From contig JARLGZ010000193.1 in NCBI GenBank assembly GCA_031292515.1, positions 1 to 57,855 of the forward strand: a stretch of DNA of 57,855 nucleotides. Reading direction: 5' to 3'. The notes beneath the pieces were generated by a model. It was not told the DNA's origin and made no database searches. It saw only the letters and a program-made list of their open reading frames with translations. The stretch's first letter is position 1, and each line of letters begins with the position of its first letter. Source of the stretch: Puia sp. (GTDB lineage Bacteria > Bacteroidota > Bacteroidia > Chitinophagales > Chitinophagaceae). Shown piece by piece: positions 17,455 to 26,823 of the stretch. A program made the translations under genes and the position numbers.

Positions 17455-17559
17455 TGTATTTTAAGCATTTACGGCAGTAAAAGACCGTATACTTGCAAAG
17501 AGGAAAGAGAACCCTTTTAATACCCGAAAAACTTCCATTTTTATTCCGGAGAGAGGATA

Positions 17560-18792
17560 TTAATACCCCATCTCGTCAGCCGCAACCGTCAGGAGGTATT
17601 CCTTCTTGTCGTTATTATATTCCCAGAACATCACACCGGCGAGCTTATTCTTTTTGACGTATTTGCATTTGTCCCTGATCGACGCCTCGTCGTCGTAGGA
17701 AATGAAGATCTTCTTTTCGGGTTGGAAGAGATAGGGCGCATGTGCATTCTTGTCCCAATGACGCACATAGCCTTTCTGACCGATCAGGCTGTCTTTGATA
17801 TAGGTATAGCCGCCGGCGCGATAAGGCGACAGGGATGGCCGGTAAAGCCCGTTGTTATCGTCCGTCTTCATCATCCAGCCATGTCCGTAGAAGGCCATTC
17901 CCATCACCAGCTTCGAGGCCGGAACCCCGGCTGCTTCAAACAGCCGCACCGTCTGATCCGCGGACCGTTGCCGGGGGTCATGCGGGTCTTTGGAAGCATA
18001 AAGATTGGTATGATGCCCCGACAGGCTGTCCTCGCCTTCCTTGAAATCATAGGTCATGAGGTTCACGTAGTCGAGATAGAGCGCCGCCTGCCGCATATCC
18101 GTATGCCCGAGATATTGCTCCGAGGCGCCGACGGCCGTCGTGATCAGGTAGTGCTGACCGGTAGTCTTGCCCAGGCTGTCCAGGCCCTCCCGCAGTTTCT
18201 TGAAAAACAGCGTATATCCTTCTTTGTCTTCCGGCCGGAATTTGTTGCCATCCCCGATCATCCCCGGGTATTCCCAGTCGATATCCACGCCGTCGAGTTT
18301 GTATTTCGAGACGAGTTCGATAGAACTCGAGGCAAAGACCGCGCGGGAGGAATCCGTCAGGACGGCATCGGAGAAGAGTTTGCTCCAGGTCCATCCGCCG
18401 ATCGAGATCACGATCTTCAGATCCGGGTTCTTGTCTTTCAGGCCCGCCAGGTTTCGCAGGTTGACGGTGTCGGTGGCTTCGTTATGCAGCCAGGCGCGGT
18501 CGTCTTTTATATCCACAAAAGCATAGTTGATGATGGAAAGCCGGGCCGCGTCGATCGAGTCGGTATGCAGCAGTCCGCGGAAGCCGCCTACATAGCCGAT
18601 CACCACGCCTTTCTTCCTGGCCGGGCCTTCCTGCCGGCCGGCCCGGCTTGTTCCCGAACCCGTTCTGTCGAAGGAGGCAGGTGTATTGAAGGGGTTCGAT
18701 AGATTGGTGGTATCCGTCCTGTAGGAAGAGAAAACAGCAAAAGCCAGGATGAGCGCAGCTGCCGCGGAGATCCGGGATAGAGACTTATTCAT
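17560..18792 (-). CDS. secreted GH18 chitinase, copy A
   Basis: A 410-residue GH18 protein with an N-terminal signal segment (AAAALILAFAVFSS). The two conserved barrel motifs are present: SIGGW at residues 130-134 and the catalytic LDGVDIDWE, with E174 as the proton donor. It would cleave beta-1,4-N-acetylglucosamine polymers by substrate-assisted catalysis. No chitin-binding module is visible, which leaves the door open to peptidoglycan-like or fungal substrates. It lies downstream of a close paralog (18938-20287), which is probably in the same transcript. Confidence 0.92.
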   Translation of the reverse strand: MNKSLSRISAAAALILAFAVFSSYRTDTTNLSNPFNTPASFDRTGSGTSRAGRQEGPARKKGVVIGYVGGFRGLLHTDSIDAARLSIINYAFVDIKDDRAWLHNEATDTVNLRNLAGLKDKNPDLKIVISIGGWTWSKLFSDAVLTDSSRAVFASSSIELVSKYKLDGVDIDWEYPGMIGDGNKFRPEDKEGYTLFFKKLREGLDSLGKTTGQHYLITTAVGASEQYLGHTDMRQAALYLDYVNLMTYDFKEGEDSLSGHHTNLYASKDPHDPRQRSADQTVRLFEAAGVPASKLVMGMAFYGHGWMMKTDDNNGLYRPSLSPYRAGGYTYIKDSLIGQKGYVRHWDKNAHAPYLFQPEKKIFISYDDEASIRDKCKYVKKNKLAGVMFWEYNNDKKEYLLTVAADEMGY

Positions 18793-18937
18793 ATTAGTAA
18801 TTTGATATGATTTATTATCGTTTGATATGGCTGTTCAGAGCTGTTCATAAATTTGAAAGCTTGCGATGGATTTTATGATTTGCCATCGCTTTAAATAGCC
18901 GGTGACAATCCGGGGCTCGTTGTAATGGCTGTTGCCA

Positions 18938-20287
18938 TTAATTCCCATACCCGAACTCCTCGCTGATCGCATGCAGCAGGTATCCTTTCCGGTCGCTCTC
19001 GTAATCCCAGAACATGACGCCGGCCAGCCGGTTCTCTTCGACATATTTGCATTTGTCGGTCACCGACTCTTCGTCATCGTAGGAGAGGAAGATCTTCCGA
19101 TCAGCGTTAAACAGGTAGGGCGCGTGGGCGTCCTTGTCCCAATACCTGACAAACCCGTTCTTGTTCACCAGGCTGTCCTTTATATAGGTATAGCCGCCGG
19201 CGCCATCCATGGCCTCATGGAACACACCGTCTCTCGGAGGAGGATTGGCATCCCGGTATAGACCATGATTCTCCGTCGTCTTCATGGACCAGACATGCGC
19301 ATAGAAGCCGATACCGACCACCAGCTTCGAGGCCGGCACCCCGGCCGCCTCAAATTCATGGACGGCCCTGTCCACGGAGCCCTGGTTGGGATCCTGCGTC
19401 TCCTTTGACGGGTATAGGTTGGTATGATGGCCCGAGGGAGAGTTGTCGTTCTCCCTGAAATCATAGCTCATGATATTGACAAAATCGAGATAGCGCGCCG
19501 CCTCGCCCATATCGGTATGGTCCAGGAATCGCTGGTTGGCGCCTACAGCCGTACTGATGAAGTAGCGCTTCGCCCTGCCCCTGGTCTTGCCGAGGCTGTC
19601 GAGACCTTCCCGGAGTTTCTTAAAGAGCAGTGTATAGTTTTGTTTGTCTTCCGGCCGGAATGCATTGCCGTCGCCGATCTGCCCGGGGAACTCCCAGTCG
19701 ATATCCACGCCATCCAATTGATAGGTCGCGACGATCCCGATCGCACTCGATGCGAAGACGGCCCGCGAAGAATCCGTCAATACGGCATCCGAAAACCCCT
19801 TGCTCCACGACCAGCCTCCGATCGAAATCAGGATCTTCAACGCGGGATTCTGTGTCTTCAAACCCACCAGCATCCGCAGGTTTACGGTGTCAGACGCCTC
19901 GTGACGCAGCCAGGCACGGCCGTCGCGGATGTCTACGAAGGAGTAGTTGATATGCGTCAGCCTGCCCGCGTCGATCGGGTCGGTGAGTACGCGGCCGCTA
20001 TAGCCGCTGACATAACCGATCACCACATATTTCTTCTTCGCAGCCCCGGGGCCGGGACCGGCCGGAGCAGGGGACCGATGAGGCGATGAAGTCGCGAGCG
20101 CGGCGTCCTTTGCGGAACTGGTCTCCTTTGAGAGAACGGCGTTCTTTGCGCGACCGGTCTCCTTTGAGAGAGCGGCGTTCTTTTTGCGACCTGCGTCATT
20201 TGCGAAGCGGGCTCCGGGTGGAATGAATGCGGCAACGGACAGCGCCAGCGTTCCCGCCAGGCAGCCGCGCCAGAGATAGGTGGTCAT
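18938..20287 (-). CDS. secreted GH18 chitinase, copy B
   Basis: A 449-residue paralog of the neighbouring GH18, from the ATG at 20287 chosen for its signal peptide (LAGTLALSVAAF); the upstream ATG at 20329 adds 14 residues. It keeps SIGGW at 155-159 and the catalytic LDGVDIDWE with E199. Between the signal and the barrel (residues about 32-68) sits a low-complexity linker of repeated K-N-A-A-L-S-K-E-T type units, encoded by a DNA repeat at about 20085-20215 with alternating 15 and 21 bp parts. The catalytic halves of the pair are highly similar, so this is a tandem duplication. Confidence 0.92.
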   Translation of the reverse strand: MTTYLWRGCLAGTLALSVAAFIPPGARFANDAGRKKNAALSKETGRAKNAVLSKETSSAKDAALATSSPHRSPAPAGPGPGAAKKKYVVIGYVSGYSGRVLTDPIDAGRLTHINYSFVDIRDGRAWLRHEASDTVNLRMLVGLKTQNPALKILISIGGWSWSKGFSDAVLTDSSRAVFASSAIGIVATYQLDGVDIDWEFPGQIGDGNAFRPEDKQNYTLLFKKLREGLDSLGKTRGRAKRYFISTAVGANQRFLDHTDMGEAARYLDFVNIMSYDFRENDNSPSGHHTNLYPSKETQDPNQGSVDRAVHEFEAAGVPASKLVVGIGFYAHVWSMKTTENHGLYRDANPPPRDGVFHEAMDGAGGYTYIKDSLVNKNGFVRYWDKDAHAPYLFNADRKIFLSYDDEESVTDKCKYVEENRLAGVMFWDYESDRKGYLLHAISEEFGYGN

Positions 20288-20456
20288 TGATAAATAATTA
20301 AAATCGTGAAGAAAGCAGTTTGTTACCAACAGGAAAGTAGTGCAAACCCGGGTAATGACAAAATCACCACACCCGGGCCATCACGGAAAACAGCCATTTG
20401 TCAAATAGATACCGCAGAGCCTCATGCAAAATCGACACCCGGGGTAGATAGCCGCC

Positions 20457-22187
20457 CTACAGGACATTCATCAACTTTATTCCGTCGGGGACACCCAGCC
20501 CGGAACAGGCGTCGTAGCCGGGGCCGGCGGTATAACCCCCGGTGCCCTTTGTCACGGTGATATTGTTCCCTTGCGTGATATCCCGGCACACGGAGGGGTT
20601 CGCGTAGAGGACCGGGTGGATGAATCCTGCCGGTTTGCCCTTTTGCTGGTTGATCCGGGCCAGCAGGCCTGCCATCATCGGCGCGACGGCGCTGGTGCCC
20701 CCTATCTGCATCTGCTCGCCGTCCACCAGTATGGTATAACCGGTATTGGGATCGGCATCCGCCGCGATGTCGGGAACGCCGCGGCCCGTCTTCTTCGTGT
20801 TCAGGGACAGGGGGACGCCCGCGCCTGCCTGGTAGGAAGGAAGGGGAAATACATCGCTGACGCCGCCGCCGGTAGCGCCGCCGCCGGGCGGGTCTTCATT
20901 CCATACGATTTCGCTGTCTATCGTATCTCCGGAAGTCGTGAGTTTGGTGCCTCCGCAAGCCAGGACATAGGGGCTGGACGCCGGGAAGTCTACATGCACT
21001 TTCTGGTCATTCACATTGTCATTGGAGCCGTCGTCGCCCGCCGCCGCACAAACGGTGATCCCCATCGTAGCAGCGGCCTGAAAGGACTCGTTGAAGGCAT
21101 TCAGGGAAGACGTCGTCCATCCGCCGGCGGTCCCTTCGGCAGAGCCCCAGCTGATGGAAATGACGGAAGGATTATTTTGGGTGTCGTGGATGGCCGTATT
21201 GATGGCGTCGAGAAAGGCCTGGTTGGTATTGCCCGCGAAATAAACGGCGATCGTCGCGTCGGGGGCGATCCCCGCCGCCACTTCGATATCCAGCAATACT
21301 TCACCGTCGGCGCTGTTTGCATTCGTCGGCGAATTATGACCGCCATCGATCGAGATGGCCACTACATTCGGCGCCGGCAGCCCCATCTGCTGAAAATAGT
21401 TGCTGATGTCGGCCGTCTCATAACCGCCGCCCAGTTCGATGATGCCGATGCACTGGCCCTTGCCCGTAACCCCTGTGGGGAAATTATAGAGTTCCGCGAT
21501 CTGGGTGGGGAAATAGGGCGGCGTGGCGGTGGCTGTCGCGGCGACTGTGCCTGTCATCCGGCTGTTTTCACGCCGGCCACCCTTCGCGTCTTTCCCTGCT
21601 TTGCCGTCCTTTACTCCCCTGCCTCCGCTTTTTGCGTCCCTGCCGCCGTCTTTTGCCCCCTTGCCGACCTTACCCTTTTTTCCCTTCAGCACTTTAAACT
21701 TTGGCGTGGCGATGGGGCGGGTATCGAGGCCGAATACCCCTTCCACGATCCCTTCGAGTTCGGCGGGGATCCGGATCTCCCCCTGGCGTCCGCGGAACTC
21801 ACAGCCGGTAGAATCTTTGTATTGTGAGAGCCGGACCTGGAATGCCTTTTCCATCTGGGCGATCGTACCACGCAGCGTCACGGTGCGTTTGGAGGCTTCA
21901 ATCTTTGCGACGGTTAACCCGGCATGCTGCGCGTACGCCACCAGTTCCGCCACATCTGAGGAGGAAGCGCCGTACTGTTCGGCGAAGGTTTCCCGGGAAA
22001 GAGGCTTGAATTCCTTTTGCACGGCCGGGTTCAGCAGGTCGGGCAAGGGCTTGCCTGCTTTTAGTTTTACGGTGACATCCATGAGTTCGGCAGACCGGAT
22101 CTTCTTCGTCAGTTTGCCGGGTGGCGCAGAGCGTTTGCTGCCCGCGAGGACGACGAGTTTTGCATACTTTTTTTTCATATGATTCAT
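20457..22187 (-). CDS. sedolisin-type serine peptidase (S53) with activation domain
   Basis: A 576-residue pro-kumamolisin. Residues 1-165 form the activation domain (KPLSRETFAEQYGA and VTLRGTIAQMEKAFQV). Residues 166-206 are a lysine/glycine-rich linker of about seven-residue repeats (GAKDGGR type), matched by 21-bp DNA repeats. The catalytic domain follows with E296 and D300 in DGEVLLDIE and serine S499 in GGTSAVAP. The end carries the calcium site, CRDITQGNN and GPGYDACSGLG. No clear N-terminal signal peptide is visible, so export may be unusual, or the start may be wrong. Sedolisins are acid-active endopeptidases. The gene heads toward the chitinases on the same strand. Confidence 0.92.
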   Translation of the reverse strand: MNHMKKKYAKLVVLAGSKRSAPPGKLTKKIRSAELMDVTVKLKAGKPLPDLLNPAVQKEFKPLSRETFAEQYGASSSDVAELVAYAQHAGLTVAKIEASKRTVTLRGTIAQMEKAFQVRLSQYKDSTGCEFRGRQGEIRIPAELEGIVEGVFGLDTRPIATPKFKVLKGKKGKVGKGAKDGGRDAKSGGRGVKDGKAGKDAKGGRRENSRMTGTVAATATATPPYFPTQIAELYNFPTGVTGKGQCIGIIELGGGYETADISNYFQQMGLPAPNVVAISIDGGHNSPTNANSADGEVLLDIEVAAGIAPDATIAVYFAGNTNQAFLDAINTAIHDTQNNPSVISISWGSAEGTAGGWTTSSLNAFNESFQAAATMGITVCAAAGDDGSNDNVNDQKVHVDFPASSPYVLACGGTKLTTSGDTIDSEIVWNEDPPGGGATGGGVSDVFPLPSYQAGAGVPLSLNTKKTGRGVPDIAADADPNTGYTILVDGEQMQIGGTSAVAPMMAGLLARINQQKGKPAGFIHPVLYANPSVCRDITQGNNITVTKGTGGYTAGPGYDACSGLGVPDGIKLMNVL

Positions 22188-22381
22188 TTTAAAGCAAAGG
22201 ACCGGTCAAAAGAAACGACCGAAGACAGTGACAGGGGTCACGATTTCACGATTATCTGCGGGGGCAACTGCCCGAAGGCAGCGGCCGGTACAGCCCACGG
22301 AAAAGAGAAAGAGGGGACTATAAATGTAGGTAATTCCGCTCAGATTTCAGCCCATCTATCCCGCTATGGTTGTCAGGGCTG

Positions 22382-22543
22382 TTATGTTGTTCCGGTCGTT
22401 ATAATCCCGGTGTACAAAACCCGCCTTGCGAATACCCCGGCGGATGGGTTGTTCTCGTCAAATTTGAAAGGCGCGTTTTCGAGCTGGTACTTGTCATGAA
22501 TACGAATGGCCGCATTTTTGATATATACACCGGGTAGGGACAT
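22382..22543 (-). CDS. small protein, 53 residues
   Basis: A short complete frame starting MSLPGVYIKNAAIRIHDKYQ and ending in TGIITTGTT. Composition is protein-like, with an aromatic and charged middle (FKFDENNPSAG), and it lies in the otherwise empty 510-base gap before the sedolisin gene on the same strand. A purine-rich AGAAAGAGT sits just before the ATG. There is no known domain. It could be co-transcribed with the sedolisin, 195 bases further on. Confidence 0.5.
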   Translation of the reverse strand: MSLPGVYIKNAAIRIHDKYQLENAPFKFDENNPSAGVFARRVLYTGIITTGTT

Positions 22544-22697
22544 ACTCTTTCTGTTTTTTGCCTTTAATGTTACACCGTTCCGGCAATAATAAAATGGGTT
22601 AAAAAACGGTATTTTTTCCGCAGACTGTACTATAGCTTTATGGGGTTCATCACCGGAAAGCCGAAAACGGTTTCAAGAGTAGGCAAAAACATCCTCT

Positions 22698-23837
22698 ATG
22701 CTCCCCCATCACCTGGCACTCATCAGCCTTTCCAAGAAGCTGACACCGAGAGCCCTATCCCAAACCGCCGCAGCCCTGCAAAAACAGATCACCAGAGATC
22801 TGGGTCCCCTCTGGAATATCACAGCCTCCATAGACTATTTTCCCGACCTGAAATCGGTGCCCCTGGGATACTGGCCGATCATCATCGCCGAAAATATAAA
22901 AGACCCGGATGCTGCCGGCTTCCATACGGACAAACATCACCAGCCTTATTCCCTGGTGGAATTCGATGATACCTGGCAGTTGACCTGCAGCCACGAAATG
23001 TGCGAAATGCTGGTCGACCCGTATGGGAACAAACTCGCGGCGGCCGGCAGCCCAAGACCCTCCCAGGGTAAGGTCAATTTTCTCGTGGAAGTATGCGACC
23101 CCTGTGAAGATGCCTCCTTCGCGTATAGCATCAACGGTATCCTCCTAAGCGATTTCTATACACCCAACTATTTCGATCCCCAGCCGGTCCGTGGCGTAAG
23201 ATATAGTTTCACCGGCGCAATCACCAAACCGGGGGAGGTGCTAAAGAACGGATATGTCAGCTGGCAGGATCCCGTGACCAAAAAATGGTACCAGGCCACC
23301 CGGTTCGGTTCCGGTCCCGAGCCAGTCATCAAACTTGTTAACGGCATGAAATCGAATCATGAGAGCCTGCGGGCGCAGATGGATCGTCTCACGCGAAACC
23401 CCAACCGCAAGAAGGCATTCCTGGCGGCGGCGAAAAAACATCAGCCGCTTAAGAACAGGATCATAAAATCCGGGCAATCGAAATCCGAGGATTGGGCGGA
23501 GGAAATAAAAAAATATCTCCCGGCGGGAAAAGGAGCCGGACTATTGGGGCTTACCGGGGACGCGGACAACTTTTCCGCGGTGCTGACCGTGTCTTTTAAC
23601 AGCGGTGGTGGCACCCTGAAGGCGACGATAAACCGAAAAGACCAGACCAGCGATGATTTCACTTTCGATTCCAACGGTGGCACCCACACCTTTGACAATG
23701 TGAATCCAGGCGATGAGATCGTAGCAAATACGACAGCCGCTTCGGATGTAGACTTCACCATCGACAGAAATACCGATGTTGCGACCCCGATCAATATAAA
23801 GGGGAAGACCACCCGATTTTTTGAAATCACCACCTGA
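22698..23837 (+). CDS. uncharacterised protein with a metalloprotease-like HExxE motif
   Basis: A 379-residue protein with no signal peptide. The only recognisable motif is SHEMCEMLVDPYG at residues 98-110: H99, E100, E103 and D107 give an HExxExxxD pattern, of the sort seen in some uncharacterised zinc-peptidase-like families (typically SHE-x2-E-x3-DP). The C-terminal 100 residues are beta-rich (LTVSFNSGGGTLKATINRK) and may form a separate small domain. It starts a four-gene plus-strand set, 146 bases before the next gene. Peptidase activity is inference; no pro-region or export signal supports it. Confidence 0.6.
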   Translation: MLPHHLALISLSKKLTPRALSQTAAALQKQITRDLGPLWNITASIDYFPDLKSVPLGYWPIIIAENIKDPDAAGFHTDKHHQPYSLVEFDDTWQLTCSHEMCEMLVDPYGNKLAAAGSPRPSQGKVNFLVEVCDPCEDASFAYSINGILLSDFYTPNYFDPQPVRGVRYSFTGAITKPGEVLKNGYVSWQDPVTKKWYQATRFGSGPEPVIKLVNGMKSNHESLRAQMDRLTRNPNRKKAFLAAAKKHQPLKNRIIKSGQSKSEDWAEEIKKYLPAGKGAGLLGLTGDADNFSAVLTVSFNSGGGTLKATINRKDQTSDDFTFDSNGGTHTFDNVNPGDEIVANTTAASDVDFTIDRNTDVATPINIKGKTTRFFEITT

Positions 23838-23918
23838 TCGGGACGAGATGACCGACCCGGATAAAATACATTTGATCGTCATAAAAATACCGTCATCTCG
23901 ATAAAACACGCGACTGCC

Positions 23919-23990
23919 GTGAAAACGGCAAACATAAAAACGGCAAATATTAAGACGGCAAATATTAAAATGACCAAGGTAAAATGACCA
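23919..23990 (+). repeat. 15-bp tandem array reaching the start codon of the next gene
   Basis: Five units of 15 bp, built on ATAAAAACGGCAAAT and drifting to GTAAAATGACCAACA. The last unit contains the ATG at 23984. Confidence 0.85.
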
Positions 23991-25528
23991 ACACAAAAAT
24001 CATACTGCTTTTCTCATTGCTTCTCTGTTGCGGAATGGGCTATGCACAAAGCAAAACTGCCAAAGATACCGCCGTCGTCCCGATATTTACGGCCGATTCC
24101 CTGGCCAGCGGAAATTACAAGGATGTCCTTTCCAGTTTCTACCAACTGGCGATCAACAACCTGACGGGCCCGAACAAGGAATTGAAATTCACGTCCAATC
24201 CTTATGCGATCATGCTAAAGAACAATCCCGATCTGAAGAGGTACAGCGAATACAAAAAATACCAGGTCTGGCGGAGATTCAATTTTACGGTGGATGCGAA
24301 ACTGGATTCCGCCTATCAGTTTAACGGATTTTCTTCGGCCATCACCTATGCCCTGGTGAACAGGCGGGACTATACCCTTCGAAACACCCTCTTTACCCAG
24401 GATAACAAGGCCAATAACGACACGATGTTCACGCGTCTCAGCATCGTGTTGGACGCCCGGCTCCTGAATCCGAAATCATTTCTCATTTTCGATACTCTTT
24501 TCGGCCGGGAAACGGCCGATTCGGTAAAAACCGATACCGCGGCAGCCCCTGACCTCGAAGCCGAATTTGGCAAAAGGGTCCAATCCTTTATCGATCTGGA
24601 CCAGCAGTTCTATTCTGCGCGTTCGCAGATCATCTATCGGAAAGATATCAGCACCGCAGAGAAGAACTCCCTGATCGACTCCTGTCAAAAGGCGCTGGAT
24701 GATAGCACGGAAACCGTTATCAATAAAATATCCATAGCCACCGGTCACGGGATGGATGACGCTTCTGTCAAAAAATACCACGATAAATATATCTCGATCA
24801 GGACGGCATTTGCGCATGACCTGAAAGTCAATCTCGACTCATTGTATAACGACAGCCTGCTCACTTTCGAAAAGGTAGACGCCCGGACAAAATCCTGGAT
24901 CTTCCAGGATTTATCCGACCCATCCATAAAGTATCTGCAACGACTTGTCGACTCCAATCCAAAGCTGATCGTCGCCAAACAGCAGCGTTCCGATTACGAC
25001 TCGCTGATCGCCAGTTTCGGCAAGAAGGGGTTGTGGACCGTCGGGGTCAGCGACACCTCTTATAAAGACGGCGGTCTTTTCAAAAGTGTTCAGTTCTACA
25101 CGGAATATCTGAAGGGTATCCTTCATCCGTCCGACATGTTAAATATCGAGTTGGATTTGAAAGCCACTGTGAATTTTCTCGACGACTCGCTCCGTACCGG
25201 GAAGAACCTGACCCGGCAATACTGGGAGGCCGACCCGGGATTCAACCTGGTATTCAACGGGAAGCAAAGCCACAAATCCTTTCTGGAATTCAAGGTGAGC
25301 GGCGGCTTCAGCCATGTCTTCAAAGGATACTACGCGAATGACAAGGCACTGGATATCACCCTCGACGGCACCCTTCGTTTGCGTGTGTTCAATGAAGTCT
25401 GGATACCGCTCCAGATAAAATACGATCCGAAGTCGGGAAACGTGTTCGGTTTCCTCAGCATCACGACAAACTTCACAAGCCTGGCTTCCATGCTGAAATC
25501 ATCACAGGGTCAGGGCAAGAAGAGTTGA
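23984..25528 (+). CDS. secreted hypothetical protein, second gene of the unknown operon
   Basis: A 514-residue protein with a signal peptide (IILLFSLLLCCGMGYAQ). The mature part is mostly helical in its first two thirds, with long charged stretches such as AEKNSLIDSCQKALDDSTETV. The last 120 residues look beta-rich (FNLVFNGKQSHKSFLEFKVSGG). No known family is recognised. It is 61 bases upstream of the membrane gene and almost certainly co-transcribed. A periplasmic or outer-membrane-associated location is likely from the signal and the alternating C-terminal strands. Confidence 0.7.
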   Translation: MTNTKIILLFSLLLCCGMGYAQSKTAKDTAVVPIFTADSLASGNYKDVLSSFYQLAINNLTGPNKELKFTSNPYAIMLKNNPDLKRYSEYKKYQVWRRFNFTVDAKLDSAYQFNGFSSAITYALVNRRDYTLRNTLFTQDNKANNDTMFTRLSIVLDARLLNPKSFLIFDTLFGRETADSVKTDTAAAPDLEAEFGKRVQSFIDLDQQFYSARSQIIYRKDISTAEKNSLIDSCQKALDDSTETVINKISIATGHGMDDASVKKYHDKYISIRTAFAHDLKVNLDSLYNDSLLTFEKVDARTKSWIFQDLSDPSIKYLQRLVDSNPKLIVAKQQRSDYDSLIASFGKKGLWTVGVSDTSYKDGGLFKSVQFYTEYLKGILHPSDMLNIELDLKATVNFLDDSLRTGKNLTRQYWEADPGFNLVFNGKQSHKSFLEFKVSGGFSHVFKGYYANDKALDITLDGTLRLRVFNEVWIPLQIKYDPKSGNVFGFLSITTNFTSLASMLKSSQGQGKKS

Positions 25529-25589
25529 TCCCAAAAGAAGAATTGACCATCAAAACCGGGCATGAAAAGCCCGGTGTAAAAAGCAGCGT

Positions 25590-26729
25590 ATGAACAGCCT
25601 ATTCTCCATCCCCATCGTCGCGACGGCGATCGCCATCGTCGTCAGTTGGGCGCTATTTGCCATTTTCTGCAGTCTTGTACAGGAATCGGTGGCACAGATA
25701 AAAGCAGAAAGAGGGCGTTTCATGAAGAAATACCTGCTAAGCCAACTGCAGGACCTGCCCAACGGCGTCAACTGGGCTTCCCTGCTTTATATGCATGGGA
25801 CTATCGACCTGCTGAGCAGGGCACCCGAAAAACCCACCAGCGATATCTCACCGCGCCTTTTCGCCGAGTCGCTGATCGAGGTCGTCGGGAATTCCGATCT
25901 CGTCAGAATGGGGATGCCCGCCTTCCTGCAAACGCCGCCTCCCGGTACGCCCGCTTTTGTTCAGCCGGCTTTGACCAAATTCTACGCCGCGACCCGCATA
26001 CTCCGGTCCAGCGATGTGGTGAGTTTCTTCACCCAGGCCATCGATATGGCTCATGCCAGGGCTTCGCTGCTTCCTGGTGGCGCCCTCAACGAACCGGAGG
26101 TCTATAAGAATCTCATCGATGATATCGAAAACTGGTATACGGAATTCGGGCAACGAATGACACTCTGGTACAAGAAAAAGGTGAGGCAGCGGCTGTTCCT
26201 GCTGGGGGTCTTACTGGCCCTGTTTGTCAATGTGGATAGCATCCAACTCTTTACCTTCTTCAACGACCACCCCGAGGCGCGGACTGCCATAGCCGATTTC
26301 TACAAAAAGAATGGAGAAGCTTACAGCAATCTTGCCAACCGGTTGAAGGACAGCAGCCTCGCTGCCGCGCTGCCGGCTACGGATTCAGCGCTGGTTTCGG
26401 ATTCAGCGCCGGTTGCGGGTTCCCTGTCAAAGAAGCCCCTGACAAAAGCCGCTGACTACAACAAAGCGTCCGATTCCCTGTCGAAGATGGCAAAGTCCTT
26501 TTACCAATCGATCGACACGCTAAAAAAAGCCAACAACCTGCCGGTCGGCTTCGACTATAGCATCGTCGCCCGATGGAAAACCATTCATGACAAATGGAAC
26601 TGGAACAGGAAGGACTTTGGAAAAGCCTTTTGGAAAATACTGGGCATCCTGATCAGTGGTTTTGCCGCCAGCATGGGCGCTCCTTACTGGTTTGACCTGT
26701 TGAAGAAGACTTATTCCACTTCTTCCTGA
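25590..26729 (+). CDS. membrane protein with three predicted helices, third gene of the unknown operon
   Basis: A 379-residue protein. Helix 1 lies at about residues 8-30 (IVATAIAIVVSWALFAIFC), helix 2 near 200-218 (LFLLGVLLALFVNVDSI) and helix 3 near 352-368. The end FAASMGAPYWFDLLKK recalls a motif (GAPFWFDLL) that I have seen in uncharacterised bacterial membrane proteins. A cytoplasmic stretch lies between helices 1 and 2, and a soluble loop with an 18-bp DNA duplication (DSALVSDSAPVAG region) lies between helices 2 and 3. Function unknown. Confidence 0.7.
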   Translation: MNSLFSIPIVATAIAIVVSWALFAIFCSLVQESVAQIKAERGRFMKKYLLSQLQDLPNGVNWASLLYMHGTIDLLSRAPEKPTSDISPRLFAESLIEVVGNSDLVRMGMPAFLQTPPPGTPAFVQPALTKFYAATRILRSSDVVSFFTQAIDMAHARASLLPGGALNEPEVYKNLIDDIENWYTEFGQRMTLWYKKKVRQRLFLLGVLLALFVNVDSIQLFTFFNDHPEARTAIADFYKKNGEAYSNLANRLKDSSLAAALPATDSALVSDSAPVAGSLSKKPLTKAADYNKASDSLSKMAKSFYQSIDTLKKANNLPVGFDYSIVARWKTIHDKWNWNRKDFGKAFWKILGILISGFAASMGAPYWFDLLKKTYSTSS

Positions 26730-26823
26730 GCCTCGCTTTTCCGATATCATTTTTCCAATACCGATTTTTAGAATATCGGTTTTTTAATTCCCTCTTCTCC
26801 ATTTCGGCTAAACTATTTTATCT

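Noticed and set aside
20571-21827. A 418-residue open frame opposite the sedolisin gene
   Set aside because: The sedolisin on the minus strand has its complete catalytic residues and the antisense product has no recognised motif.
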